A stretch of 64,000 bases of DNA from an uncultured Eubacteriales bacterium (GTDB lineage: Bacteria > Bacillota > Clostridia > Oscillospirales > Acutalibacteraceae). The position numbers and the translations under genes were made by a program. Below, one piece after another: positions 27,318 through 35,564 of the stretch; position 1 is the stretch's first letter; each line of letters begins with the position of its first letter. Under the pieces are notes generated by a model. That model did no database searches. It was given only the letters and a program-made list of their open reading frames with translations, and had not been told where the DNA came from. Location of the stretch: contig CAJKBQ010000007.1 of the NCBI GenBank assembly GCA_905198155.1, positions 32,335-96,334 on the forward strand. Direction: 5' to 3'.

Positions 27318-27860
27318 ATGATTTATGTATTTTTGGCGCCGGGCTTCGAGGAAACCGAAGCGCTGGCCACGGTGGATATCCTGCGCCGCGCGGGCGACAA
27401 TGTCGCGACGGTCGGCGTGATGGACAACGTCATCAAAGGCGCGCACGGGATTCGCGTGGTGACGGACGTCACCATGCAGGACGTGCAGGGCACGCATCCG
27501 GATGTGATCGTGCTGCCGGGCGGGATGCCGGGTACGCTGCACCTGGAGCATTGCCAGTGGCTGGCGGAAATGATCCGCGAAGCGTACCGCGACGGCAAGC
27601 TGATTGCGGCCATCTGCGCCGCGCCGTCGATTTTGGGTCACATGGGGCTGCTGACCAACCGCAAGGCGACGTGTTTCCCAGGGTTTGAAGGCGAATTGCT
27701 GGGCGCGGAGGTCGTGCCGCAGCAGGTGTGCCGCGACGGGCAATTTATCACGGCGAATGGGCCGGGCGCGGCGATGGCGTTCGGGCTGGAAATCGTCCGC
27801 GCGCTGCACGGCGACGCTGCCGCCCGCAAAATCGGGGAAGCGATGCAGTATGTGTCCTGA
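27318..27860 (+). CDS. DJ-1/PfpI family protein
   Basis: 180 residues, DJ-1/ThiJ/YajL type. The start IYVFLAPGFEETEAL, the nucleophile-elbow Cys in AAICAAPSIL (about residue 101), and the late TANGPGAAMAFG are characteristic. Family members act as glyoxalase- or deglycase-like or chaperone proteins; the exact role is not readable. AAAGGAG precedes the ATG. It overlaps the following cyclo-ligase gene by 11 bases. Confidence 0.9.
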   Translation: MIYVFLAPGFEETEALATVDILRRAGDNVATVGVMDNVIKGAHGIRVVTDVTMQDVQGTHPDVIVLPGGMPGTLHLEHCQWLAEMIREAYRDGKLIAAICAAPSILGHMGLLTNRKATCFPGFEGELLGAEVVPQQVCRDGQFITANGPGAAMAFGLEIVRALHGDAAARKIGEAMQYVS

Positions 27861-28446
27861 TCCGGCGGACAAATCGGCGCTGCGCGCACGGTTTCGCCGT
27901 TTGCGCCGGGAAACGCCGCCGGCGGTATGCCGGGCGCGCGACGCAGCGATTGCGGAACGCGTGCGGTCGCTGGCCGAATACCGGCATTGCACCGCGCTGC
28001 TGATCTATGTGTCCAAGCCGGACGAAGTCGCGACGGATGCGCTGATCGAATCGGCGTGGGCCGACGGCAAAACGGTCGCAGTGCCGCGCAGCGCGCCCGA
28101 CGGCACGATGGTGTTCTGCCGGATCACCGATTGGTCGGAGCTGCGGCCGGGTGCATTCGGCGTCCGGGAGCCGCAGGATGCGTGTCCGCCGGTCGTGCCG
28201 GACGCGCGCGCATTGTGCGTGGTGCCGGGGCTGTGCTTTGACGGCTTCGGCTGCCGCGTGGGGTACGGAAAAGGGTATTACGACCGGTTTTTGCAGCATT
28301 TTCCCGGCCAAACCGTGGGACTGTGTCCTGCGGCGGCGCTGGTGCAGCGCATCCCGGCCGCGCCGACGGATTGGCCGGTGCAGCAAATCGTAACGGAACA
28401 GGAAGTGCGCCGGGCGTCCGGCAGCAGTAAGGAGGTACGCCAGTGA
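27850..28446 (+). CDS. 5-formyltetrahydrofolate cyclo-ligase
   Basis: Converts 5-formyl-THF to 5,10-methenyl-THF with ATP, returning folate to the one-carbon pool that also feeds ThyX. The N-terminal basic segment RARFRRLRRETPP, LLIYVSKPDEVAT, the conserved VPGLCFDGFGCRVGYGKGYY loop and its Asp are seen. The start at 27850 (ATG, within the end of the DJ-1 gene) gives 198 residues, the family size; the open frame to 27685 would overlap more. Stops where mltG begins. Confidence 0.9.
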   Translation: MCPDPADKSALRARFRRLRRETPPAVCRARDAAIAERVRSLAEYRHCTALLIYVSKPDEVATDALIESAWADGKTVAVPRSAPDGTMVFCRITDWSELRPGAFGVREPQDACPPVVPDARALCVVPGLCFDGFGCRVGYGKGYYDRFLQHFPGQTVGLCPAAALVQRIPAAPTDWPVQQIVTEQEVRRASGSSKEVRQ

Positions 28447-29735
28447 TGGACGAACAACAAACCAATCCCGCCGCGGAATCGGCGGATACGGAGCAGGATT
28501 TTCAGGCGCGGCGCGAGAAAAAGGTGGAGGAATTCGTGCTGGATTTCCAGACGGACGACACCGACAGCGACGGCGCGCCCACGGCGTCCCCGCAGCAGGA
28601 GGAAGACCTGAGCAGTTACAGCGCGGGCCGCAAACCCAAAAAAGAACGCGCCATGGCGCGCCGCAAAAAGCACGGATGTATGTATCACCTGCTGTCGTGG
28701 TGCGTGATTCTGGCGATTTCGGCGGTGCTGTCGCAGTTTTTGGTCGGCGGCGCATACGATTTGCTGGGCGCCAGCCGCAAGGCGGGCGAAGTGCAGATCG
28801 AGATCACGCCGGAGATGACCGAGGACGACGTGGTGGACGCGCTGGAAAAAGCGGGCGCCATCAAAAAGCCGTTTTTCTTCAGGCTGTACGCCAAAGTGAC
28901 GAAGGCCACGTACAGCCCCGGCACCTATGTGCTGGAACGGAACGCCGACTACGAATTGATTAACAATTCCCTGCGCGGGACGGCCAACCGGGTCGATACC
29001 GTAAAGCTGACGTTTATCGAAGGCGAAACGGTTGAAACGTACGCCAAAAAACTGGAAGAAGCGAACGTGTGCAGCGCGGAAGATTTCCTTGCGGCGATCA
29101 ACGAAGTGGATTTCACAAACTATTCGTTTATCAAATCCATCGCCGACACCAAAGATGCGCGTGCGTATTTCCTGGAAGGGTATCTGTTCCCGGATACGTA
29201 TGAATTTTACAAATACGAAAAACCGGCGTCCGTTATCAAGCGGTTCCTGAACAATATGAATTCCTCGAAGCTGACCAAAGAGCGCTACGATGATGCCGAA
29301 AAACTCGGCATGACGATCGATCAGGTGCTGACGCTGGCGTCGATTATCCAAAAAGAGTCGGGCGACCCGGATGATATGTACAAAATCTCGTCCGTGTTCC
29401 ACAACCGGCTCAAAAATTGGGGCGAAAACGGCAAGCTGCAATCGGACGTCACGACGTTCTATGCGCAGACGCTGCCGGAGCAGTACCGCAGCGCGTACGA
29501 TACGTATATTTGCAGCGGGCTGCCGGTCGGCGCGGTGTGCAACCCCGGTCTGGATGCGATCAAAGCTGCGCTGCATCCGGCCAAAACGAACTATTACTAC
29601 TTTGTGGCGGATGTCAACGGCAAAACGTACTTTGCCCGCACGCTGGCGGAGCACGAGCGCAACATCGCGATTGCGGCGGCGGTTCAGCCCAGCAAAGACG
29701 CGCCTGCCGAATCGGTCAACGCCGAGGGCGACTGA
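28446..29735 (+). CDS. mltG: Endolytic murein transglycosylase MltG (YceG-like)
   Basis: Membrane-anchored lytic transglycosylase that cuts nascent peptidoglycan glycan strands. A charged cytoplasmic N-terminus (about 1-75), one membrane helix (about 79-105), LysM-like region, then the YceG domain: LEGYLFPDTYEFYK, the catalytic Glu in LASIIQKESG (about 304), YDTYICSGLPVGAVCNPG and KTNYYYFVAD. AAGGAGG at 28429-28435; the GTG at 28443 is three bases upstream in frame and could also start it. 429 residues. Confidence 0.93.
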   Translation: MDEQQTNPAAESADTEQDFQARREKKVEEFVLDFQTDDTDSDGAPTASPQQEEDLSSYSAGRKPKKERAMARRKKHGCMYHLLSWCVILAISAVLSQFLVGGAYDLLGASRKAGEVQIEITPEMTEDDVVDALEKAGAIKKPFFFRLYAKVTKATYSPGTYVLERNADYELINNSLRGTANRVDTVKLTFIEGETVETYAKKLEEANVCSAEDFLAAINEVDFTNYSFIKSIADTKDARAYFLEGYLFPDTYEFYKYEKPASVIKRFLNNMNSSKLTKERYDDAEKLGMTIDQVLTLASIIQKESGDPDDMYKISSVFHNRLKNWGENGKLQSDVTTFYAQTLPEQYRSAYDTYICSGLPVGAVCNPGLDAIKAALHPAKTNYYYFVADVNGKTYFARTLAEHERNIAIAAAVQPSKDAPAESVNAEGD

Positions 29736-29768
29736 TTCCCGACATTCGGAAAGGTTGAATGATTCAAT

Positions 29769-30986
29769 ATGGGTTCCCTCATCCAAGCGCCGGAGCTGCT
29801 GGCTCCGGCGGGCGATATGGAACGGCTTCAGGCGGCGATTCGCTTCGGTGCGAACGCCGTTTATTTGGCCGGAAAACAATTCGGAATGCGCAGTGCGTGC
29901 GCCAATTTTGCCCCGGACGAGCTGCGCGCAGCCGTGGCGTATGCGCACGCGCGCGGCGTCCGCGTGTATGTGACGTGCAACATCGTCCCGCACCCGGACG
30001 AAATGGCGCACCTGCCGCAATTCCTGACCGACGCGGCGGCTGCCGGTGCGGACGCGCTGATCGTGTCCGACCTGGGCGTGTTCCGCGTGGCGCGGCGCGT
30101 GGTGCCGCAGATGGCGCTGCACGTTTCCACGCAGGCCGGTGTGACCAATGCGGAATCGGCCCGGCTGTTTTACGAGCTGGGTGCGCGGCGGATCGTCCCG
30201 GCGCGGGAGCTGTCGCTGGCGGAATTGGCGGCGATTCGGCGCGAAATCCCGGCGGATATGGAGATCGAGGCATTCGTCCACGGTGCAATGTGCGTGTCGT
30301 TTTCCGGGCGATGCCTGTTGTCGTCGTACCTGACGGGGCGCGATTCCAACCGCGGCGACTGCGCGCAGCCGTGCCGGTGGCGCTATGCGCTGACGGAGGA
30401 AAAGCGGCCGGGGCAGTATTTCCCAATCGAAGAGGACGACCGCGGGACGTATATCATGAACGCCCGCGACCTGTGTATGATCGACCACATTCCGGAGCTG
30501 ATGGCGGCTGGCGTGACCAGCTTCAAAATCGAGGGGCGCGCGAAATCCGCGTACTATGTGGCCTGCACCGTCAACGCATATCGCATGGCGATCGACGCGG
30601 CGATGGCCGGCCGCCCGCCGGAACCGTGGGTGCGGGAAGAGGTGCAGCGCATCAGTCATCGCGCGTATTCCACCGGCTTTTTCTTCGGCGACGCGCCCGG
30701 CCAGTGTTACGAAAACGGCGGGTATCTCCGGTCGTACGAAGTCGCGGCGGTCGCGCAGCACTGGGCGGACGGCGTGCTGGTCGCGGCACAGCGCAACCGG
30801 TTTTTCTGCGGCGAAACGCTGGAAATCGTCGCGCCCGGCCGCCCGCCGGAGCCGCTGCCGGTGACGGCGCTGTTCGATGGCGACGGTCAGCCGATTGCAT
30901 CGGCCAATCACGCCGAGATGGTACTGCGCATTCCGTGCGCGCAGCCGGTGGCACCCGGCGCGCTGCTGCGGCACGTCAAACCGTGA
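29769..30986 (+). CDS. Peptidase U32 family protein (TrhP-like)
   Basis: 405 residues. N-terminal barrel start ELLAPAGDMERLQAAI, FGANAVYLAG, and the family signature HGAMCVSFSGRCLLSSYL with the following Cys motif RGDCAQPCRW; also FKIEGRAKSAYYVA. Close relatives (E. coli YegQ/TrhP) are needed for prephenate-dependent tRNA uridine-5-oxyacetic acid hydroxylation, while others are called collagenases. The tRNA-hydroxylation role is more likely. The ribosome site is weak (GGAAAGG about 13 bases away). Confidence 0.88.
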   Translation: MGSLIQAPELLAPAGDMERLQAAIRFGANAVYLAGKQFGMRSACANFAPDELRAAVAYAHARGVRVYVTCNIVPHPDEMAHLPQFLTDAAAAGADALIVSDLGVFRVARRVVPQMALHVSTQAGVTNAESARLFYELGARRIVPARELSLAELAAIRREIPADMEIEAFVHGAMCVSFSGRCLLSSYLTGRDSNRGDCAQPCRWRYALTEEKRPGQYFPIEEDDRGTYIMNARDLCMIDHIPELMAAGVTSFKIEGRAKSAYYVACTVNAYRMAIDAAMAGRPPEPWVREEVQRISHRAYSTGFFFGDAPGQCYENGGYLRSYEVAAVAQHWADGVLVAAQRNRFFCGETLEIVAPGRPPEPLPVTALFDGDGQPIASANHAEMVLRIPCAQPVAPGALLRHVKP

Positions 30987-31003
30987 ATTTTTTTTGCACA
31001 TGA

Positions 31004-31047
31004 AAAACCCCGTCGGGCCGCATGAATTTGCGACCCGGCGGGGTTTT
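31004..31047. terminator. Bidirectional terminator between the U32 and uracil permease genes
   Basis: AAAACCCCGTCGGG pairs with CCCGGCGGGGTTTT (one wobble), with A- and T-runs on the two sides, between convergent genes. Confidence 0.85.
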
Positions 31048-31065
31048 GATATTCCGGCGCGGGGA

Positions 31066-32406
31066 TTAGCCCTGCGCTTCTTTTTTCTTGTCGCCGATGT
31101 GAACCAGCGCGTTGGTGATGATCCCGATGATCAGCGCCGTTGCGATTTCGGTGATCGTGATCGCACCGAAGTTCAGCGTCAATCCGCCGATGCCGGGCAC
31201 CAGCACCGAAGCCACCACGAACAGGTTCTTGTTTTCGCCGAGATCCACCGTCTGAATCATTTTCAGACCGGACACCGCGATGAAGCCGTACAACGCAATG
31301 CAGATACCGCCAACCACGCAAACCGGAATGGTGTTGACGAACTGCACGAACGGGTTGAAGAACGAGAGGATCAGCGCCAGCACCGCAGTGGTGCCGATGG
31401 TGAAGATCGACGCGTTGCCGGTGATCGCAACGCAGCCCACGCATTCGCCATAGGTGGTGTTGGGGCAGCCGCCGAACACCGCGCCGACGATCGAGCCGAT
31501 GCCGTCGCCCGCGATGGTTTTGTCCAAGCCGGGATCGGTGATTAGGTCGCGGTCAATGATGGAGGACAGGTTTTTGTGGTCGCCGATGTGCTCCGCCAGC
31601 GTGACGAACGCGACCGGCGCGAACAGCGCGATCAGGCTGACAATCGACGTGCCGTCAATCTGGTTGCCGAAGCCCTCTTTGAACGCCTGGATAATCGTGA
31701 ACTGCGGAACGTGGATGATGCTGTCCATGTTCGCCAGCGCAGCGTAATCGATCAGCTTCATCGCATCGACTCCGGCCGCGTTGCCGATCAGCGTGAAGAT
31801 CGAGGCCAGCACATACCCGGCCGCGATGCCGATGATGAACGGAATCAGCTTCATGGTGCGGTTGCCTTTCACGCTCGCAATTACGGTGACGAGGAACGTG
31901 ACCAGTCCCACGAGGATGGCGAACAGGTTGTAGTCCCCGGCGGACGTATTGTTCAGGTTATTGACCGCGGAGCCGCACAGCGACAGTCCGATCAGCGCAA
32001 CAGTCGGCCCGATGATGACCGGCGGGAGCAGTTTGTTGACCCACGCCGACCCGGTGAACCGGATAATCACCGCGATGATGACGTACACCAATCCGGCGAT
32101 CAGCGACCCCACGATGATTCCGCAGAAGCCGAACACGCACGCACCGGCCAGCGAGTTGATAAACGCGAACGACGAACCGAGGAACACCGGGCTTTTGCGC
32201 CGGGTAATCAGCAGGTAGCACAGCGTGCCGGCGCCGGCGCCGAACAGCGCCGCTGCCTGATCCATGACGATGCCGCTGCTGTTGAGCAGGTTGACCAGGG
32301 TCGGAACAAGCAGCGTTGCGGCGATGATCGCCAGCAGCTGCTGGAACGCGAATACCAGGTTGGGGCCGAATTTCGGACGGTCGTGAATGCCATACGTCAG
32401 TTTCAT
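31066..32406 (-). CDS. Uracil permease (NCS2 / UraA-PyrP type)
   Basis: 446 residues with about 14 hydrophobic segments of the nucleobase:cation symporter-2 family. Seen: N-terminal FAFQQLLAIIAATLLVPT, GSSFAFI (helix 3), the signature GCPNTTYGECVGCVAITGNAS with the Glu used in substrate binding, and AEHIGDHKNLSS. The length and the PyrR-type leader point to uracil rather than xanthine. Ends close to the bidirectional terminator. Divergent from pyrR. Confidence 0.93.
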   Translation of the reverse strand: MKLTYGIHDRPKFGPNLVFAFQQLLAIIAATLLVPTLVNLLNSSGIVMDQAAALFGAGAGTLCYLLITRRKSPVFLGSSFAFINSLAGACVFGFCGIIVGSLIAGLVYVIIAVIIRFTGSAWVNKLLPPVIIGPTVALIGLSLCGSAVNNLNNTSAGDYNLFAILVGLVTFLVTVIASVKGNRTMKLIPFIIGIAAGYVLASIFTLIGNAAGVDAMKLIDYAALANMDSIIHVPQFTIIQAFKEGFGNQIDGTSIVSLIALFAPVAFVTLAEHIGDHKNLSSIIDRDLITDPGLDKTIAGDGIGSIVGAVFGGCPNTTYGECVGCVAITGNASIFTIGTTAVLALILSFFNPFVQFVNTIPVCVVGGICIALYGFIAVSGLKMIQTVDLGENKNLFVVASVLVPGIGGLTLNFGAITITEIATALIIGIITNALVHIGDKKKEAQG

Positions 32407-32453
32407 CGGGATTCCTTCTTTTCGATAAATTTCTGCAATTTATCACGGCAATC

Positions 32454-32487
32454 AAAAGCGCCCTGCCATTTGGACATGGCAAGGCGC
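32454..32487 (-). terminator. Leader attenuator terminator of the uracil permease gene
   Basis: Minus strand: GCGCCTTGCCAT, loop GTCCAA, ATGGCAGGGCGC, then TTTT (one T-G wobble). It lies in the 5' leader, 47 bases before the start codon, so it controls read-through rather than ending a gene. Confidence 0.85.
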
Positions 32488-32580
32488 GTGATACGTCATT
32501 CAAAAGCAAAGCGGACGACGCTTTGGGTACGAATCTTGCCAATATCTCTGTATCGGATTAAAGATCACCTATGTAATTGC
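32488..32580 (-). promoter_or_regulatory. PyrR-responsive leader (anti-antiterminator and antiterminator)
   Basis: The element 32559-32532 (minus strand) folds as AATC-CGATA-CAGAGA-TATTG-GCAA-GATT. Its hexaloop CAGAGA fits the PyrR consensus C-N-G-N-G-A and the 3' bulge is purine-rich, as in known PyrR sites. The strand TGGCAAG of this stem can instead pair with CTTGCCA of the attenuator, giving a mutually exclusive antiterminator. UMP-loaded PyrR would stabilise the first fold and shut off uracil uptake. Confidence 0.75.
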
Positions 32581-32586
32581 GGGATT

Positions 32587-32615
32587 ATCATACCACACAT
32601 CGCGCGAAAAGTCAA
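32587..32615 (-). promoter_or_regulatory. Promoter of the uracil permease transcript
   Basis: Minus strand: TTGACT (32615-32610), 17-base spacer, TATGAT (32592-32587). A transcript from here carries the whole PyrR leader. Confidence 0.85.
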
Positions 32616-32709
32616 CGGAAAATTCATATTTTTTTGAAAAACATCGATTCGACGGATTTTACGTCGGTTTCGGTTCAAAATTCATTCACCATTTTTCCAC
32701 ATTCGGTCG

Positions 32710-32738
32710 TTGACAGCGCGCACCGGCTGTGCTATAAT
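32710..32738 (+). promoter_or_regulatory. Perfect-consensus promoter for pyrR
   Basis: TTGACA (32710-32715), 17-base spacer, TATAAT (32733-32738). Transcription would begin near 32745, only about 17 bases before the pyrR start, so pyrR itself has no room for an attenuator. Confidence 0.9.
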
Positions 32739-32761
32739 AAACGCAAGTGGAGGGATGACCC

Positions 32762-33304
32762 ATGAAATTCAAAACGCAGCTGTTCGACGAATTGGCTGTG
32801 CGGCGCGCGCTGATGCGCATTTCGTACGAAATCGTCGAAAAATCCGACGACCTGAACCGGGTGGCGCTGATCGGCATCCGGACGCGCGGCGTGCCGATTG
32901 CCGAGATCATTACCGAAAATATCCGCAAAAACGCCGGGATCGGCGTCCCGCTCAGCTCGCTGGACATCACCCTGTACCGCGACGACCTGTCGATGATTTC
33001 GCCGCAGCCGACCGTCCGGCTCACGGAAATCCCGTTCGATATCAGCGGCCGCGAAGTGATTTTGGTGGACGATGTACTGTTTACCGGCCGCACGGCGCGG
33101 GCTGCGATGGATGCGCTTTTTGCGCACGGACGCCCCGCGCAGATCCGCCTGGCGGTGCTGGTGGATCGCGGTCACCGCGAACTGCCGATCCGGCCCGACT
33201 TTGTGGGCAAAAATATCCCCACGGCAATGCGCGAAGTGGTGCGCGTCAATCTGCCGGAAATCGACGGCAAGATGAACGTGGAGCTGTACGAACAGGAAGA
33301 TTAA
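32762..33304 (+). CDS. pyrR: Bifunctional pyr regulator / uracil phosphoribosyltransferase PyrR
   Basis: RNA-binding attenuation protein of pyrimidine genes with a phosphoribosyltransferase fold. The PRPP loop VILVDDVLFTGRTARAAMDAL is diagnostic (about residues 98-118); RISYEIVEKSDD, GIRTRGVPIA and VLVDRGHRELPIRPDFVGKN also match. 180 residues is standard. GGAGGG precedes the ATG. It stands alone, divergent from the permease whose leader it should bind; no pyr biosynthetic operon is visible in the window. Confidence 0.96.
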   Translation: MKFKTQLFDELAVRRALMRISYEIVEKSDDLNRVALIGIRTRGVPIAEIITENIRKNAGIGVPLSSLDITLYRDDLSMISPQPTVRLTEIPFDISGREVILVDDVLFTGRTARAAMDALFAHGRPAQIRLAVLVDRGHRELPIRPDFVGKNIPTAMREVVRVNLPEIDGKMNVELYEQED

Positions 33305-33338
33305 AAAATCGCACGCCGAGCGATCGGCGTGCGATTTT
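33305..33338. terminator. Bidirectional terminator between pyrR and the LysR gene
   Basis: A perfect 15-base stem, AAAATCGCACGCCGA with TCGGCGTGCGATTTT, loop GCGA, between convergent genes. Confidence 0.9.
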
Positions 33339-33352
33339 CTTTTGGCCCGTTT

Positions 33353-34240
33353 TTATGCGTTTGCCGCCGAGCGGATCATCTGTTCCAGCTTTTTGGCGGC
33401 CAGTCCGAGCGGCTGATCTTTGCGTTTCACCAGCACCACCTGCCGCTCCGGAATCGGTTCCGCAAGGGGAATTACCCGTACCGCGCGGTTTTCGGCCAGA
33501 AAGTCCGCCGGAACGAACCCGACGCCCAGCCCGGCCTCCACCATCGGCAGAATCTGGTCGGCCGTGCAGGCTTCAATGTCGGCGCGGAAGGTCAGCCCGT
33601 GCAGCGCGAACCATTCGGAGAAAAATGCGAAAGATTTCGTGTCCTCGCCCAGCGAAACAATCGGACAGCGCAGCAGGTCGGCCGGCGTCGCCGGCGAATG
33701 AATCCGCGATTCCATCATCGGCGCGCATACTGCCACCTCCCGAATCGGCTTCACAGGCAGCTCGGTCAGCGACGCGGCCGGAACGGTGGGGGAGGTGACG
33801 ACGGCAATATCCGCAAACCCGTTTTTGAGCGCGTCGATGGCCTGCGGCGTGGAGTGGTTGCTGATCCGGATGTGGACGCCGGGGTAGTCGGAGCGGTACC
33901 GTTTCAGGATCGGCAGCAGCAGGCAGCGCAGCGCGACTTCGCTGGCGGCCACGGATACGGTGCCGGTTTGCAGGCTTTTGCTTTCGGCCACTTCGGCCTC
34001 CCCCGCGGCAATATGCTCCACCGCGATGCGGATATGCTGGTACAGCCGCTCGCCTTCGGGCGTCAGCTTCATCCCGCGGTTGGTGCGCGAAAAGAGCGGG
34101 CACCCCAGCTCGCTTTCCAGCACCTTGATGGTGCGCGTCAGGTTGGGCTGATTGTTCCGCAGCAGCTTGGCCGCCTGCGACACCGTTCCATATTTGGCGA
34201 TATAGTAAAAGACGCGGTAATACTCGTAGTTGATATACAT
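33353..34240 (-). CDS. LysR-family transcriptional regulator
   Basis: 295 residues. Helix-turn-helix at about 1-62 (YIAKYGTVSQAAKLLRNNQ, LTRTIKVLESELGCPLFSR) and a periplasmic-binding-like effector domain at 90-290 (GTVSVAASEVALRCLLLPIL). GGGAG lies upstream of the ATG at 34240; the frame runs further to 34504 without a site. Divergent from a small membrane protein and a DUF1275 gene, which it may regulate. Confidence 0.92.
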   Translation of the reverse strand: MYINYEYYRVFYYIAKYGTVSQAAKLLRNNQPNLTRTIKVLESELGCPLFSRTNRGMKLTPEGERLYQHIRIAVEHIAAGEAEVAESKSLQTGTVSVAASEVALRCLLLPILKRYRSDYPGVHIRISNHSTPQAIDALKNGFADIAVVTSPTVPAASLTELPVKPIREVAVCAPMMESRIHSPATPADLLRCPIVSLGEDTKSFAFFSEWFALHGLTFRADIEACTADQILPMVEAGLGVGFVPADFLAENRAVRVIPLAEPIPERQVVLVKRKDQPLGLAAKKLEQMIRSAANA

Positions 34241-34295
34241 CGTGATCTCCCGGAGCCATGTTGAATTGATATATCCGGCATATGAACCGCAGATT

Positions 34296-34323
34296 TTGCA
34301 AATGGCACTGATGGTATTATAAT
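34296..34323 (+). promoter_or_regulatory. Promoter for the small membrane protein / DUF1275 pair
   Basis: TTGCAA (34296-34301), 16-base spacer, TATAAT (34318-34323). An ATAT-N5-ATAT dyad (34270-34282) between it and the lysR start is a candidate LysR site of the T-N11-A kind. Confidence 0.6.
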
Positions 34324-34382
34324 AGAATCGACACCGAATGTCAAGCAATTTCCGGAACGGATGGAAAGGACGGTCTTTGAAT

Positions 34383-34652
34383 ATGGCGGAATTTTGGGAC
34401 ATTGCGATGGGAATTTGGATGGATGCGGGGCTGCTGATCTGGGTGCTGCACCTGGCGCGGTCGATTCGCACCGATGCGTCGAGTCGCGGCACCACGCGCA
34501 TCATGTCGGTTTTGCTGGGCGCCGGGATGCTGTTTGCGCTGGCAGCGCGGTACAGGACGACCGATTGCGCGGTATTGTGGGTGTATGCGCTCGGGGCGAT
34601 GCTGTGCTACACGGCATTTGTATTCACGTTCCCGCGGCGCGCGGTATCATGA
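34383..34652 (+). CDS. Small three-helix membrane protein, unknown function
   Basis: 89 residues, mostly hydrophobic, with helices at about 8-24, 38-55 and 62-82. No recognised motif. The start at 34383 lies 12 bases after AAGGA; an in-frame ATG at 34338 is also possible but falls right behind the promoter. Its stop overlaps the start of the DUF1275 gene (ATGA), so the two are translationally coupled. Confidence 0.6.
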   Translation: MAEFWDIAMGIWMDAGLLIWVLHLARSIRTDASSRGTTRIMSVLLGAGMLFALAARYRTTDCAVLWVYALGAMLCYTAFVFTFPRRAVS

Positions 34653-35308
34653 AGCCGCATGGCCAAATGTCCGACAGTTTTCGCGCCGCGGTGTTCATCA
34701 TCCTGTCGGGCGGGTTTCAGGACGCTTATACCTACGGCTGCCGCGGCGAAGTGTTCGCCAATGCGCAGACCGGAAATATTGTCCTGCTGAGTACGGCGCT
34801 GTTTCAGCAGGAATGGCCGACCGCGATGAAATACCTGATTCCGGTCGGTGCGTTTTTGGTGGGAACGGCCGTCGCCGAACTGGTGCACATCCGGCTCAAA
34901 AACTACGAAAAACTGCATTGGCGGCAGTTGATCCTGATCGTGGAGATTGTGTTGCTGTTTGTGGTGGGACTGTTGCCGGATCGGGTGAACGCATTGGCCA
35001 ACGCGCTGGTTTCATTTGTGTGCGCGCTGCAAGTGCAGACATTTCACAAAGTGCGCGGCCACGCGTATGCCAGCACCATGTGCATCGGCAATATGCGCGC
35101 GGGCACGGAGGCGCTGTGCGCATACGTCCGGTCGCGCGACCGCGAGATTCTTCGGAAAGCGGGGACATATTTCGGCGTGATCGCAGTGTTTGCGGCCGGC
35201 GCCGGGCTGGGGCGCCTATTAACGGAACAGATTGGCCTGCGGGCGGTCTGGATTTGCTGCGCGCTGCTGACGGTCAGTTTCGCGATGATGTTTGTGCCGG
35301 AAAAATGA
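34649..35308 (+). CDS. DUF1275 (YoaK-like) membrane protein
   Basis: 219 residues, about six helices. DUF1275 hallmarks: ILSGGFQDAYTY, FANAQTGNIVLLS near the N-terminus, and VQTFHKVRGHAYASTMCIGNMR in the middle. Function of the family is not established; some members are annotated as permease-like. Coupled to the upstream 89-residue membrane protein and possibly under LysR control. Confidence 0.85.
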   Translation: MKPHGQMSDSFRAAVFIILSGGFQDAYTYGCRGEVFANAQTGNIVLLSTALFQQEWPTAMKYLIPVGAFLVGTAVAELVHIRLKNYEKLHWRQLILIVEIVLLFVVGLLPDRVNALANALVSFVCALQVQTFHKVRGHAYASTMCIGNMRAGTEALCAYVRSRDREILRKAGTYFGVIAVFAAGAGLGRLLTEQIGLRAVWICCALLTVSFAMMFVPEK

Positions 35309-35356
35309 CGGAATCTGATGCTGTCTTGTATGGCGTTTTTTGGACTCCAACATGGG

Positions 35357-35392
35357 AGCGGGATGCACGGCGTGACCGGCATCCCGCTTTTT
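35357..35392 (+). terminator. Terminator after the DUF1275 gene
   Basis: AGCGGGATGC pairs with GCATCCCGCT, loop of 12 bases, then TTTTT. The 110 bases between this and the serS terminator hold nothing I can identify. Confidence 0.85.
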
Positions 35393-35502
35393 GTTCGGCG
35401 TAATGCGGATGCCCCGATGGGGAGGGTCAAAACTTTGCGTCAGCTCGCGTTCCGGCGCGCGCCAAAGCCGATGCCGGCCGCAATCCGCCGTGCACAGAAC
35501 AA

Positions 35503-35550
35503 AAATCGCCGCCCCGGCGGGATTTTACCCCCACGCCGGAGCGGCATTTT
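35503..35550 (-). terminator. Terminator after serS
   Basis: Minus strand: GCCGCTCCGGCG pairs with CGCCGGGGCGGC (one wobble), followed by GATTTTT; A-run on the opposite side. Confidence 0.8.
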
Positions 35551-35564
35551 TGCGCGTAAGGCGC

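Noticed and set aside
28278..31001. 907-residue minus-strand open frame across mltG and the U32 gene
   Set aside because: Antisense to clear conserved genes, with shadow-type composition.
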